Below, in pieces: positions 44,140 through 52,570 of a stretch of DNA of 64,000 nt; the stretch's first letter is position 1; every line of letters starts with the position of its first letter. Origin of the DNA: Clostridia bacterium (GTDB taxonomy: Bacteria > Bacillota > Clostridia > Christensenellales > Aristaeellaceae); contig JAGBEX010000014.1 in the NCBI GenBank assembly GCA_017936765.1, forward strand, positions 434,001 through 498,000, written 5' to 3'. Made by a program: the position numbers and the translations under genes. The notes under the pieces were generated by a model. It had not been told where the DNA came from and searched no databases. It was given only the letters and a program-made list of their open reading frames with translations.

Positions 44140-45257
44140 GGCTGCTCCTTCTCCTGCTGCTCCTGCTGCCCATTCCATCCCAGGCCGAATCCCTCACCCA
44201 GTCCATCAGCCAGATCGTGGATGGGCTGGACATTTCCGCGCTGGAATCAGCCCTGCAGCAGAGCGATCCCCTGGCGGCTACAGGCGGCTTCCGCGCCACG
44301 GTCAGCGCCATTGCCAAGGGCGAAATGACCCTGGACTTCCAGCAGGTCATATCCCTGATGGGCAAACACTTCTTTTCCGCTGCCCAAAGCAGCCTGTGGC
44401 GACTCACCCGCCTCATGGCCCCCGCCATGCTGTGGAGCCTGCTGCGCCGCCTGTCCAGCAAGGCCAGCGATGCGGGCAAAGCGGTGTGCTACCTCATCGT
44501 GTGCATCTTTCTCACCCAGGATCTCAGCGAACATATCACCCTCTGCACCGCCACCATGGAGAAGCTCTCCACCGGAATGCAGGGGCTGTTCCCCCTGCTG
44601 CTGACGCTGATGGCCGCGGTGGGCGGCAGCGCTGGCTCCACGCTGATGCAGCCCGCCGTGGTGGCCGCCGCTGGCTCCATGACAGCCTTCATCCGGCACA
44701 TCACCCTGCCGCTTGCCACCACCGCTGCGGTGATCACCATGCTCTGCCACCTGGGCGAGGGCATCAAGCTGAACCGCCTGGCGGATCTGTTCCACCAGGC
44801 CGCTACCTGGACGCTGGGGCTATGCTTTACCGCCTTCATCGGCGTGCTGGCCACCCGGGGCGTCACCGCAGCGGCGGTGGATGGCGTCACCATCCGCACC
44901 GCCAAGTACGCGTTGGATAACCTCATCCCCGTGGTGGGGGGCCTGTTTGCCGATACGGTGGACACGCTGGTGGGTGCCAGTATGCTGGTGCAAAGCGCCC
45001 TGGGCATCACCGGGCTGATCCTCATTGTTGGCTGGATCATGGCGCCCCTGTGCCAGACCCTGGCCGCCGCCCTGCTCTACAAGCTTACCTCCGCTCTCAT
45101 GCAGCCCATGGCCGATGGCGAGCTGGCCCATTGCATTCACGATTTCTCGCGGGTGCTGATGCTCCTGTTCATCATCCAGCTCTGCACGGCTGCCATGTTT
45201 CTGCTGCTCATTGCCCAGCTGATCGCCGTATCCGGCATGACCATGATGCTACGATAA
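44136..45257 (+). CDS. spoIIIAE: stage III sporulation protein AE
   Basis: The large polytopic subunit of the SpoIIIA channel, 373 residues. A signal peptide (1-18) precedes a soluble stretch and about seven to eight helices. Family patterns include VGGSAGSTLMQPAVV, GVLATRGVTAAAVDGVTIRTAKYALDNLIPVVGGLFADTVDT and QSALGITGLILIVGW. Length and order are normal. It overlaps spoIIIAD by 4 bp. Confidence 0.95.
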   Translation: MRLLLLLLLLLPIPSQAESLTQSISQIVDGLDISALESALQQSDPLAATGGFRATVSAIAKGEMTLDFQQVISLMGKHFFSAAQSSLWRLTRLMAPAMLWSLLRRLSSKASDAGKAVCYLIVCIFLTQDLSEHITLCTATMEKLSTGMQGLFPLLLTLMAAVGGSAGSTLMQPAVVAAAGSMTAFIRHITLPLATTAAVITMLCHLGEGIKLNRLADLFHQAATWTLGLCFTAFIGVLATRGVTAAAVDGVTIRTAKYALDNLIPVVGGLFADTVDTLVGASMLVQSALGITGLILIVGWIMAPLCQTLAAALLYKLTSALMQPMADGELAHCIHDFSRVLMLLFIIQLCTAAMFLLLIAQLIAVSGMTMMLR

Positions 45258-45280
45258 CCATGCAAAGGAGTGTTCGCCGC

Positions 45281-45541
45281 ATGGCATGGCTCCACCCCTT
45301 CATTGCCTTCACGCTGTGCTGCGGCGTGGTGCTGAATCTCCTGCCGGAGGGCAGCCTGCGCCGCACCGCCGCGCTGGTCATCGGCCTGGTGCTGATGCTC
45401 TGCTGGGCGGATGGCATCTTCACCCTGCTCCATTGGCCTACCCTGCCGGAGTTGCCATCCACCGTCCTTGTTTCCACCGGCTATGATGCAGCCGCTGCCC
45501 AGCAAACCTACGCCGCCATGCTGGCCGCCGGAGGTGAGTGA
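45281..45541 (+). CDS. spoIIIAF: stage III sporulation protein AF, short form
   Basis: An 86-residue protein assigned by position between spoIIIAE and spoIIIAG and by two N-terminal helices (about 4-20 and 28-47) with the short loop LLPEGSLRR, which matches the start of SpoIIIAF. The Bacillus protein is about 200 residues, with a soluble ring-building-motif domain after the helices; here only about 40 residues follow, so that domain is missing. ATG at 45281 has AAAGGAG 10 bp upstream; an ATG at 45260 is also in frame. There is no frameshifted remainder downstream, since spoIIIAG begins 1 bp after the stop. Confidence 0.7.
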   Translation: MAWLHPFIAFTLCCGVVLNLLPEGSLRRTAALVIGLVLMLCWADGIFTLLHWPTLPELPSTVLVSTGYDAAAAQQTYAAMLAAGGE

Positions 45542-45542
45542 T

Positions 45543-45893
45543 ATGCCCTTTCCCCACCTGAAGGAGCGCCTGCGCAAAGACGGCTGGCTGTATCTGGCGC
45601 TGGCGGGCTGCATCCTCTTGTGCCTCATCCTGGGCATGACCGAAGGCACATCCACCCAGACCGCCGAGGAAGCCCGGCTAGCCCGGGTGCTTTCCGCCAT
45701 GGCCGGCGCTGGTGATGTGGAGGTCGCGGTCTTCTATCAGGAAGAGGACGCCCTGCCCTGCGGCGCAGTAGTGGTCGCCCAGGGCGCCGACGATGTAGCC
45801 GTGCGCCTGCAGCTCACCCGCGCCGTATGCACCCTGCTGGGGCTGGAAGCCAGCCAGGTGGATGTATTCAAACTTGGAGGAGGCTCACCATGA
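45543..45893 (+). CDS. spoIIIAG: stage III sporulation protein AG, compact form
   Basis: A 116-residue protein: an N-terminal helix (about 15-32), then a ring-building-motif domain (about 45-113; ARVLSAMAGAGDVEVAVFY and GAVVVAQGADDVAVRLQLTRAVCTLLGL). This last region is the strongly conserved part of SpoIIIAG. The Bacillus protein is about 230 residues and has a roughly 60-residue insertion in this domain that makes a beta-rich collar on its large ring; here the two halves are joined by a short EEDALPC loop. ATG at 45543 overlaps the region of the previous stop. Confidence 0.85.
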   Translation: MPFPHLKERLRKDGWLYLALAGCILLCLILGMTEGTSTQTAEEARLARVLSAMAGAGDVEVAVFYQEEDALPCGAVVVAQGADDVAVRLQLTRAVCTLLGLEASQVDVFKLGGGSP

Positions 45894-46396
45894 TCGATTT
45901 CATCCGCAAGCACCGCAATGTTCTTCTACTGCTCACCCTGCTGGTCACCCTGGCCGTCAGCTGCCTGGCCACCCAGCACCGCCTGGTGGAGGCCGCCGCC
46001 ACGGTGGCGCTGCCGGTGGTGCAGGTCACCACGTCCCCCTCCAGCCGCCTGGAGGACTTCCGCACCCGCCGCGAAGAGACCTACCTTTCCGACCTGTCCA
46101 CCCTGCAAGCCCTGTGCGACCAGACTGCCCTTTCCGACCAGACCCGTGAGGACGCCGCCCGCCAACTGCAGGAGATGGTGGCAAGGCGCGAATCCCAGCT
46201 GGCCTTGGAGGGTGCCTTGGCCCAGAGCGGGGTATATCCCTGCGTGGCGGTGATCACCCCCGGCAGCGTCACCGTGGTGACGGAAAAGGAGACCCTCTCC
46301 TCCGGCGAGAGCGCCCTGGTGATGACCCTGGCCAAGGCCCACGCCGGGGTGGAACCCTCTGGCGTGCGGGTCATGACGGCTGAAAATGCAAAATGA
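45890..46396 (+). CDS. spoIIIAH: stage III sporulation protein AH
   Basis: The mother-cell protein that contacts forespore SpoIIQ across the engulfing membranes. The 168-residue protein has one N-terminal helix (about 10-27), a charged helix (RTRREETYLSDLSTLQALC) and a C-terminal ring-building-motif domain (about 100-160). It overlaps spoIIIAG by 4 bp. It is somewhat shorter than the Bacillus protein. A spoIIQ-type gene is not in the window. Last gene of the spoIIIA run. Confidence 0.9.
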   Translation: MIDFIRKHRNVLLLLTLLVTLAVSCLATQHRLVEAAATVALPVVQVTTSPSSRLEDFRTRREETYLSDLSTLQALCDQTALSDQTREDAARQLQEMVARRESQLALEGALAQSGVYPCVAVITPGSVTVVTEKETLSSGESALVMTLAKAHAGVEPSGVRVMTAENAK

Positions 46397-46497
46397 TGTT
46401 TCATTTTTCCATAGCTGGGTATAATCTGTATGAAGGGTTTCCCTTTCCCGAAAAGTGTGGTATACTTCACTTATCAACCAAATTGGAGCGATGAAGT

Positions 46498-46911
46498 ATG
46501 CAACGTACCGGTGAAGTAACCGCTGTTCATGGCGATCTGCTGGAGATCACCTTCTGCCGCCCCGCGGACTGCGAAAAGTGCCAGGCCTGCCAGGGTGGGC
46601 AAAAGGTCACCAAGCTGCACCTGAAGGGCAAGGCCAACGTAGGCGATGCCGCGGTGGTGGAAATGCCCCTCAAGACCGTGATGCAGGCCTCTGCCCTGGC
46701 CTATGTGCTTCCCCTGGTGGGGCTGATGCTGGGCCTTGCCACAGGCACACTGCTCTTCCCCCAAAGCGCCGATATCGCCGGTGTGCTGTGCGGCCTGGTG
46801 GGACTGGGCGCGATGCTGCTCTTTGTCCGCATCACCGAAAAGAAGCGCCAGAGCGATCCCCGCTGGAAGCCCCAACTGATCGAGATTATTCCCAAAACGC
46901 AAGACGCATAA
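46498..46911 (+). CDS. RseC/SoxR-reducing-system family protein
   Basis: A 137-residue membrane protein. The N-terminal cysteine cluster CRPADCEKCQACQGG and two transmembrane helices (about 64-82 and 88-106) are the RseC family pattern; such proteins are linked to electron transfer to SoxR or the Rnf complex. A plausible -10 TATACT lies 40 bp ahead. It is 12 bp before thioredoxin and probably cotranscribed, which fits a redox function. Confidence 0.85.
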   Translation: MQRTGEVTAVHGDLLEITFCRPADCEKCQACQGGQKVTKLHLKGKANVGDAAVVEMPLKTVMQASALAYVLPLVGLMLGLATGTLLFPQSADIAGVLCGLVGLGAMLLFVRITEKKRQSDPRWKPQLIEIIPKTQDA

Positions 46912-46923
46912 GGAGGTCAATTT

Positions 46924-47241
46924 ATGGCAACTGATATCAAGCAGGAAAACTTTGATTCCTTCATCTCCCAGGCTGACAAGCCCGTGCTGGTGGACTTCTG
47001 GGCCACCTGGTGCGGCCCCTGCCGTATGCTGGCTCCCGTGGTGGAAGAAGTCGCCACCGAGAACCAGGATAAACTCATCGTGGGCAAGGTGGACGTGGAC
47101 TCCTGCCCCGACCTGGCGCAGAAGTTCGGCGTCATGTCCATCCCCACCCTGATCCTCTTCAAGGATGGCCAGCCCGTGGCCAAGAGCGTTGGCTACATGC
47201 CCAAGTCCCAGCTGGAGCAGATGGTGGAACAGGCCTTCTGA
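46924..47241 (+). CDS. trxA: thioredoxin
   Basis: Cytoplasmic disulfide reductant, 105 residues, with the active site WCGPC (Cys30 and Cys33), the cis-proline segment SIPTLILFKDG and normal length. AAGGAGG precedes the ATG. It follows the RseC-like gene and ends in a strong terminator. A thioredoxin-reductase-like flavoprotein lies 4 kb downstream. Confidence 0.97.
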   Translation: MATDIKQENFDSFISQADKPVLVDFWATWCGPCRMLAPVVEEVATENQDKLIVGKVDVDSCPDLAQKFGVMSIPTLILFKDGQPVAKSVGYMPKSQLEQMVEQAF

Positions 47242-47256
47242 TTTCTGCAGCACAGC

Positions 47257-47288
47257 ATCCCGGAGAGTTTTCTCCGGGATTTTTCTTT
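47257..47288 (+). terminator. terminator of trxA
   Basis: ATCCCGGAGA / TCTCCGGGAT arms (47257-47266 and 47271-47280) followed by TTTTCTTT. Confidence 0.88.
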
Positions 47289-47335
47289 GCGCTTGTAAAT
47301 TGATGCTGCTCAAGGTGTGCGCAACAGCACAAAGA

Positions 47336-47366
47336 ATCCCCGCCTCCTAAAAAAGGTGGCGGGGAT
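47336..47366 (-). terminator. terminator of the WG-repeat gene
   Basis: ATCCCCGCC / GGCGGGGAT arms on either side of an A-rich loop, with TTCTTT on the minus strand. It lies 22 bp after the WG-repeat stop. Confidence 0.6.
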
Positions 47367-47388
47367 GGTGTTACATTGTATTCTGTTC

Positions 47389-48465
47389 TTAACGGACGCG
47401 CTGGAACTGGTCGTTGATGACGAACCATTGGCCGTTCTGCTGTACCGTGGTGAAGCCATTCTTCATGCTATAGGCTTTGTCGTAGACGTCGGAAATAATC
47501 TGACCCTCGGGATTGATGAATACACACGTATCGCCGATGTCAACGCGGGCAATGCCGTCCACAAAGGTATAAGCCTCGGTGCCGATCGGTGGAATGGCCA
47601 TCACGCCTTGCTCGTTTACATAATAGGCCGCCTTATCATCCTTCACCGCAATCAGGCCGCTGGAGAGCGTCGTTTCAATGTCCTCCATATCCTCCATCAG
47701 AATCTTATCCGCAGCGGCGTCATAGAGAATGCGGGAGACAGTAAGGTCGTCATCACTAAAACCCTTGGCATTCTGACAGATCACCCAGAGTGACTCAGCG
47801 TTCTCCACCGGATAAATGATATCGTAGCTGTAGCCGTCGCCGTAGAGGATATTGTAGATGGTTGTCGTCGCGATGCCCCGGCCATTGGCAAGCAGCTCAT
47901 ATATTCCTTTGGAACCGTCCATTGTTCTCTTGATCGTGAAAATCTCCTGAACCGGATCCGAGGGGGCGTCAATCGTTTCACCGGCTTTGTTGATGTACAT
48001 ATAATAAGAACCATCTTCCACTTTCATACACCCGTTTTCGCATGCGTATGCGTTTGAGTAGACGGTGGGGATGACCAGCGCACCTGTCGTATCGATATAT
48101 CCGTACCGATCCTCCTTGCTCTTTACATACGCCAGTCCTTCGCTGAAGTTACTTGCACTTGCCCACTGGTAGTCAATGACCAGCTCGCCCTGCGTGTTGA
48201 TGAAGCCGTACAGACCATTCCGGGAAACGGCTGCCAGCCCCTCGCTGAAGCTAGAGGCAGTTTCAAACTGTGCAGGAATAGCAACCTCGCCCTTGGTGTT
48301 GACAAAACCGCACAAACCGTTGCGCGCCGTAAACAAAGCCAGACCTTCATCCGTGAAGGCGTATACGTTGGCTGCATAGGTGAAGTCCATCAGTTCATCC
48401 GCAAAAGCAGCGGACATGCTGACAGCCAGAATCAGCGACAATAACAGAGCTGTGATTTTCTTCAT
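47389..48465 (-). CDS. secreted WG-repeat protein
   Basis: A 358-residue exported protein with a signal peptide (1-22, ending AAFA). Repeats of the WG (KWG) type run through it, e.g. NGLCGFVNTKGEVAIPAQFETASSFSEGLA, NGLYGFINTQGELVIDYQWASASNFSEGLA and RYGYIDTTGALVIP. Such proteins are surface or secreted beta-propeller-like modules of unknown function. The ATG at 48465 is preferred over a GTG four codons earlier, which lies on the GGAG site. It is transcribed alone between two terminated or divergent units. Confidence 0.85.
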   Translation of the reverse strand: MKKITALLLSLILAVSMSAAFADELMDFTYAANVYAFTDEGLALFTARNGLCGFVNTKGEVAIPAQFETASSFSEGLAAVSRNGLYGFINTQGELVIDYQWASASNFSEGLAYVKSKEDRYGYIDTTGALVIPTVYSNAYACENGCMKVEDGSYYMYINKAGETIDAPSDPVQEIFTIKRTMDGSKGIYELLANGRGIATTTIYNILYGDGYSYDIIYPVENAESLWVICQNAKGFSDDDLTVSRILYDAAADKILMEDMEDIETTLSSGLIAVKDDKAAYYVNEQGVMAIPPIGTEAYTFVDGIARVDIGDTCVFINPEGQIISDVYDKAYSMKNGFTTVQQNGQWFVINDQFQRVR

Positions 48466-48637
48466 GCGTAGAGCCACTCCATTTCTTTTCGATTGTATAA
48501 CTTTTCAGCAACGATATGCTCTATCGCAATAATACACTCTTTTGTGGGCCAAGTCAAGTTGGCGTGTCAGCAGGATTGGCTTGCGCAGGGATTTTTGTTT
48601 GCCCATCAACCCTCTTTCCATCCTTGCGCAAGTATGC

Positions 48638-48643
48638 TATAAT
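48638..48643 (+). promoter_or_regulatory. extended -10 promoter of the LCP gene
   Basis: TGC followed by TATAAT (48638-48643), about 78 bp before the start codon. The -35 (TTCCAT, 48616-48621) is weak. Confidence 0.55.
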
Positions 48644-48721
48644 GTTATTTGTCTTATTATGGACGCTTTTACCCGTGCGATTCGTTCTTTTGTTGAAATA
48701 TACCCGGAAGGAGTCCTACCG

Positions 48722-49648
48722 ATGATGAAACGCATTCTCTCCGCCCTGATGTGCCTGCTTATGCTGTTCACCGCCTTGCCCGCCATGGCGGATCAGCCCC
48801 AGCCCATCGAGACCATCCCCTACGAGCAGATCCCTGCCAATGCCAACGGCCAGTATCATTACCTACTGCTGTGTACCGACAGCTGGAAGGCCAAGGCCCA
48901 CAACCTGGGCAATACCGATGGCATCGTGCTGGTGACCCTGGACACCCGCGCCCACCGCGTGATGCTCACCTCCATCATCCGTGATGCTCTGGTGCAGCGC
49001 CCCGATGGCGTCATTGGCCGCATCAACTACATTGCCAAGAACTACGGTCCCGAGGCGCTGTGTAAGGTCATTTCCCAGCACCTGAACGTGCGCGTGGAGG
49101 ACTACATCCTCTTCGACTTCGGCCAGATCGCCCGCATCATCGACCACCTGGGCGGTGTGGATATCAAGGTCAGCGCCGCCGAAGCCAGCTACCTGCGCCG
49201 CTATCCCCTGGAGAACCACCAGACCAAACCCGCCATGCGCAATGCCGGCACCTATAAGTTCTATGGCCGTGCAGCGGTGATCTACATGCGCATCCGCAAG
49301 GCTGGCGGCGGCGGTGACTTCATGCGCACCCAGCGCGTGCGCACCGTGCTGTCCACCCTGGCTGACCAGTGCCGCGAGATCACCTACGACCAGGCCAAGA
49401 CCCTGCTGGACGTGATCACCGAGAACACCCTCCTCACCAACATGAATGCCGAGGAGCTGGTCACCGCCATGGATCGCGCCTACAGCCTGCGCGACTGCAC
49501 CATCGAGGAGCTGCGCATCCCCCAGGACGACGCTGTGCATCCTATTTCCTATGCGGGTATGTCCGTACAGGAGCTGGACTGGAATATGTGCCGCGAGGAC
49601 TTTTCCGATTATCTTGCCAGCAGCTGGCTGGTGATGGACGAGGAATGA
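48722..49648 (+). CDS. LytR-CpsA-Psr (LCP) family protein
   Basis: A membrane or exported protein of 308 residues that transfers undecaprenyl-linked glycopolymers to peptidoglycan. It has an N-terminal signal or anchor (1-23), then the LCP domain with LLLCTDSWKAKAHNLGNTDGIVLVTLD (Asp/Arg lipid-pyrophosphate pocket), RVMLTSIIRDALV and INYIAKNYGPEALCKVI. RIRKAGGGGDFMRTQRVRTVL is the other conserved part. The start is the first of two adjacent ATG codons after GGAGTCC. Next gene follows in 40 bp. Confidence 0.85.
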   Translation: MMKRILSALMCLLMLFTALPAMADQPQPIETIPYEQIPANANGQYHYLLLCTDSWKAKAHNLGNTDGIVLVTLDTRAHRVMLTSIIRDALVQRPDGVIGRINYIAKNYGPEALCKVISQHLNVRVEDYILFDFGQIARIIDHLGGVDIKVSAAEASYLRRYPLENHQTKPAMRNAGTYKFYGRAAVIYMRIRKAGGGGDFMRTQRVRTVLSTLADQCREITYDQAKTLLDVITENTLLTNMNAEELVTAMDRAYSLRDCTIEELRIPQDDAVHPISYAGMSVQELDWNMCREDFSDYLASSWLVMDEE

Positions 49649-49688
49649 TCCTCCGTCCCCCATTTCTTCATGCGATAAGGAGAACCCT

Positions 49689-51461
49689 ATGAAGTGTCCA
49701 CAATGCGGCCAATGGAACCGTGCCTCCCTGCCCCATTGCCAGAAATGCGGCGCGCCCCTGGATCCGGCCGAGGCGCAGCTCCCTTCCTGGAAAACCACCC
49801 TGCGGGATGATCAGAAGGGCAAGGAATACATCCGCGTGGATGAGGACGGCGAGGCCTCCGCTACCCCCGACAGCCGTGATGCCCTGGCCCAGGAAATGGC
49901 CGAGCTGAAGCACCGCAAGGCCGAGGGCAGTCGTGTGCAGCGCCAGCTCCGCCGCGAAGGCGCTCAGCGTGGCTCCGCACCCTCCGCCATGACCATCCGC
50001 ACCCACGCCAGCGTGGACACCTTCTGGAACGTGGAGGATAACCCCCGCACCACCGTGCGCATCAAGCGCAACGCCCAGGAAGAAAGCGTCGACCGCACCC
50101 ACCACGTCAACAATGCCTGGCAGGACTCCCGCTCCTACGATCCCCTCTGGGAGGAGCAGGAGATGTACGGCACCTGGCAATTGCCCCAGAGCGCCCAGTT
50201 CACCGGCAAGCTGCCCAGCCGCTCCCGCGGGCTGCGCCATGTTGCCCGCATTCTGATCGCGGTGATCATGCTCTGCCTCCTGGGGCTGACCATCTTCTTT
50301 GGCTACAACTACTTCAAGGATCGCTACGACGCCGCCAAGGCGCTCAACCGCCCTACCGTCACCGCCTCCATCAAGGATGACCTGGCTGCCCACACCATTC
50401 TCATTCCCGGCGAGGATGGCCAGCAGATCTACATCCGCGAGCTGCACACCTCCTACATCGTCACCGGCGGCTTTGCCACGGTGGAAGTAGCCGACCACAT
50501 CTGGTACGACGAGATCACCGACTTTGTGGGCGAGACCATGGAGGTCACCCTCACGCCTTTTGTGAAGACCTCCAGCGGCCAGCAGAAGCCCATGGATCTC
50601 ATTACCTACCAGATTTCCATCCCCCTCAGTCCCATCACCATGAATTCCCCCGACGGCCTGCGTACCGAGGTCGCCACCGCCATGTACAGCATGAGCTTCA
50701 CCGTGCGCCCCGGCTCCACCGTCTACATCAACGACGAGGACGTGTCCGACACCGTGGACTCCGAGGATGGCGATTTCACCTACAACGCCACCGTGCAGCC
50801 CATTGGCGACAACAACTTCACCATCCGCGTCCGCAGCCAGTATTGCCGCGAGAACGCCCTGACCATCACCCTCTACCGCGAACCCCAGGAGATCCCGCTG
50901 GACCTTTCTGCCGATACCTACTCCACCACCAACAGCAAGGCCATTGAGATCCGCGCCACCACCCTGCCCGGCGCTACGGTGGATGTGCTGTCCCCCCACA
51001 GCGACCTGAACATCACCAACCTGGACATCACCGGTGCCTTCAGCTTCTACGCCATTTTCGACAAGTATGGCGACAACACCGTGACCATCACCGCGTCCTA
51101 CCCCGGCAAAAAGACCTCTGTGGTGGAATACAACATCTACTACATTCCCAACCAGGACGAATATACCCCCAAGGCCTGGGCGCTGGACGCCGCCGGCTAT
51201 TCCGAGCTGCTGTCCAACAATGTGACCCGCACCCAGCGCAGCCAGGTCTATGTGGCCATGGGTACCATTGCGGAGATCGTCAGCGACAAGCCCCAGATGG
51301 CCATCATGTACACCAGCGAAGATGGCAAGAGCCAGCCCGTACTGCTGGAGAACTTCACCAAAACCACTTGGAAGGTGGGCGAATACTACCGCATCTATGG
51401 CGATGCCAACGGCACCTATTCCAATATGCCGCGTCTTTCCGCCCGCTACACCTATTGGTAA
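49689..51461 (+). CDS. zinc-ribbon membrane protein with Ig-like repeats
   Basis: A 590-residue protein. Order: a zinc ribbon with CPQC and CQKC at residues 3-21, a charged cytoplasmic linker (about 25-180), one transmembrane helix (about 186-208) and a large extracellular part (about 210-590) of beta-sandwich repeats, including SMSFTVRPGSTVYINDEDV and ATTLPGATVDVLSPHSD. The zinc ribbon plus single helix resembles TcaA-type envelope stress proteins, but the extracellular domains differ. AAGGAG precedes the ATG. It follows an LCP gene, suggesting an envelope role. Function unknown. Confidence 0.7.
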   Translation: MKCPQCGQWNRASLPHCQKCGAPLDPAEAQLPSWKTTLRDDQKGKEYIRVDEDGEASATPDSRDALAQEMAELKHRKAEGSRVQRQLRREGAQRGSAPSAMTIRTHASVDTFWNVEDNPRTTVRIKRNAQEESVDRTHHVNNAWQDSRSYDPLWEEQEMYGTWQLPQSAQFTGKLPSRSRGLRHVARILIAVIMLCLLGLTIFFGYNYFKDRYDAAKALNRPTVTASIKDDLAAHTILIPGEDGQQIYIRELHTSYIVTGGFATVEVADHIWYDEITDFVGETMEVTLTPFVKTSSGQQKPMDLITYQISIPLSPITMNSPDGLRTEVATAMYSMSFTVRPGSTVYINDEDVSDTVDSEDGDFTYNATVQPIGDNNFTIRVRSQYCRENALTITLYREPQEIPLDLSADTYSTTNSKAIEIRATTLPGATVDVLSPHSDLNITNLDITGAFSFYAIFDKYGDNTVTITASYPGKKTSVVEYNIYYIPNQDEYTPKAWALDAAGYSELLSNNVTRTQRSQVYVAMGTIAEIVSDKPQMAIMYTSEDGKSQPVLLENFTKTTWKVGEYYRIYGDANGTYSNMPRLSARYTYW

Positions 51462-51473
51462 GGAGGCAACACC

Positions 51474-52334
51474 ATGCCCAATTGCGACCTGCTCATCATT
51501 GGCTCCGGCCCCGCTGCCTGGAGCTGCGCCCTCACCGCCCGCCAGCGTGATCTCAGCGTGGTGGTGGCCGCCGCCCAGTCCGCCACGGGCTGGCTGCAAA
51601 AGGCCGAGCGCATTGACAACTACCCCGGTATGCCCGCCGTGTCCGGCAGCGAGATGCTGCGTGTCTTCCGCCATCAGGCCGAGGATGCAGGCGCGCAGGT
51701 CATCGACAGCCTCGCCCGCCAGGTTCAGCCCCTGGGCGATATCTACATGACGCTGTGCGGCAACGACATCATTGAATCCCGCGCCGTGGTGCTGGCCATG
51801 GGCGCTGCCCGCCCCAAGCTGCTCCCCGGCGAGGAAGCCCTCATCGGCCAGGGTGTCAGCTGGTGCGGCACCTGCGATGGTATGTTCTACCGCGGCAAGG
51901 ACGTGGCCGTTCTCTCCGCATGGCACGGCGGCATTGAGGAAGCCGAGTTCCTCTCCCGCCTGTGCGCCAAAGTGGACTACTATTCCATGGTCAAGCACGA
52001 CCTGCCCGCCCAGCATCCCTTCACCCTCCACGAGGGCAAGCCCATCGAACTGATCCGCGAAAACGGCAAGATCACCGTGAAGACCGCCACCACCGCCGAT
52101 GCCTACGACGGCGTGTTCATCTTCCGTCCCGCCGTCTCCCCCGATTCCCTCCTCCCCGGCCTCGCCCTCGACGGCGCCTTCATTCCCGTTGACCGCCGCA
52201 TGGCCACCAACCTGCCCCGCGTCTACGCCGCCGGCGACTGCACCGGCGCCCCCCTCCAGATCGCCAAAGCCGTTGGCGAAGGCAACATCGCCGCCATCTC
52301 GGCAGCGGAGGACCTGAGTAAGGGGAACGCTTAA
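51474..52334 (+). CDS. thioredoxin-reductase-like flavoprotein lacking NADPH motifs
   Basis: A 286-residue FAD protein of the thioredoxin reductase family. FAD-binding IIGSGPAAW (8-16) and the C-terminal YAAGDCTGAPLQIAKAVGEG are intact, as is the redox-active WCGTC (Cys131, Cys134). But the NADPH site, normally GGGxSA, reads SAWHGG (about 148-153), and the HRRxxxR motif is replaced by SMVKHDL. Loss of both motifs is the mark of ferredoxin-dependent flavin thioredoxin reductases known from Clostridium. The electron donor is therefore probably not NADPH. GGAGG precedes the ATG. The stop codon lies inside the following repeat hairpin. Confidence 0.85.
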   Translation: MPNCDLLIIGSGPAAWSCALTARQRDLSVVVAAAQSATGWLQKAERIDNYPGMPAVSGSEMLRVFRHQAEDAGAQVIDSLARQVQPLGDIYMTLCGNDIIESRAVVLAMGAARPKLLPGEEALIGQGVSWCGTCDGMFYRGKDVAVLSAWHGGIEEAEFLSRLCAKVDYYSMVKHDLPAQHPFTLHEGKPIELIRENGKITVKTATTADAYDGVFIFRPAVSPDSLLPGLALDGAFIPVDRRMATNLPRVYAAGDCTGAPLQIAKAVGEGNIAAISAAEDLSKGNA

Positions 52335-52560
52335 GGGGCGTTGCCCCTTAAGAATCCCCACGAAGGGTCTTCGACCCTTTCGAAACCCATTGGGGGATGC
52401 CGTTGCTGGGTGGTCTCCGAGCAGGGGTCACGCCGCGCAACGGGCGCGCCGCGACACGGAGGAAGCTGCTTTTCCGCGCACCCGTAGGGGCGATCTGCGA
52501 TCGCCCGCCGTGCCACTCTCTCAATTCCGCATTCCGCATTCCGAATTCCGAATTATTTCC
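52328..52560 (+). repeat. composite hairpin element, copy 4
   Basis: It overlaps the stop of the flavoprotein gene: CTTAAGGGGC-GTT-GCCCCTTAAG, then AATCCCCA, CGAAGGGTC-TTC-GACCCTTTCG and AAACCCAT. About 90 bp of linker with GGGGTCAC and GCGCGCCGCGA (also seen near 15.8 kb) follow, then GGGCGATC-TGC-GATCGCCC (about 52487-52505) and the ATTCCGC/ATTCCGAATT tail. No coding gene is seen between 52335 and 52570. Confidence 0.8.
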
Positions 52561-52570
52561 GGAGGTTTTC

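Noticed and set aside
49668..52361. Very long open frame on the minus strand (nearly 900 codons)
   Set aside because: It spans three well-supported plus-strand genes in antisense, is rich in Gly, Val, Ala and His as expected of a GC-rich shadow frame, and has no ribosome binding site or domain.
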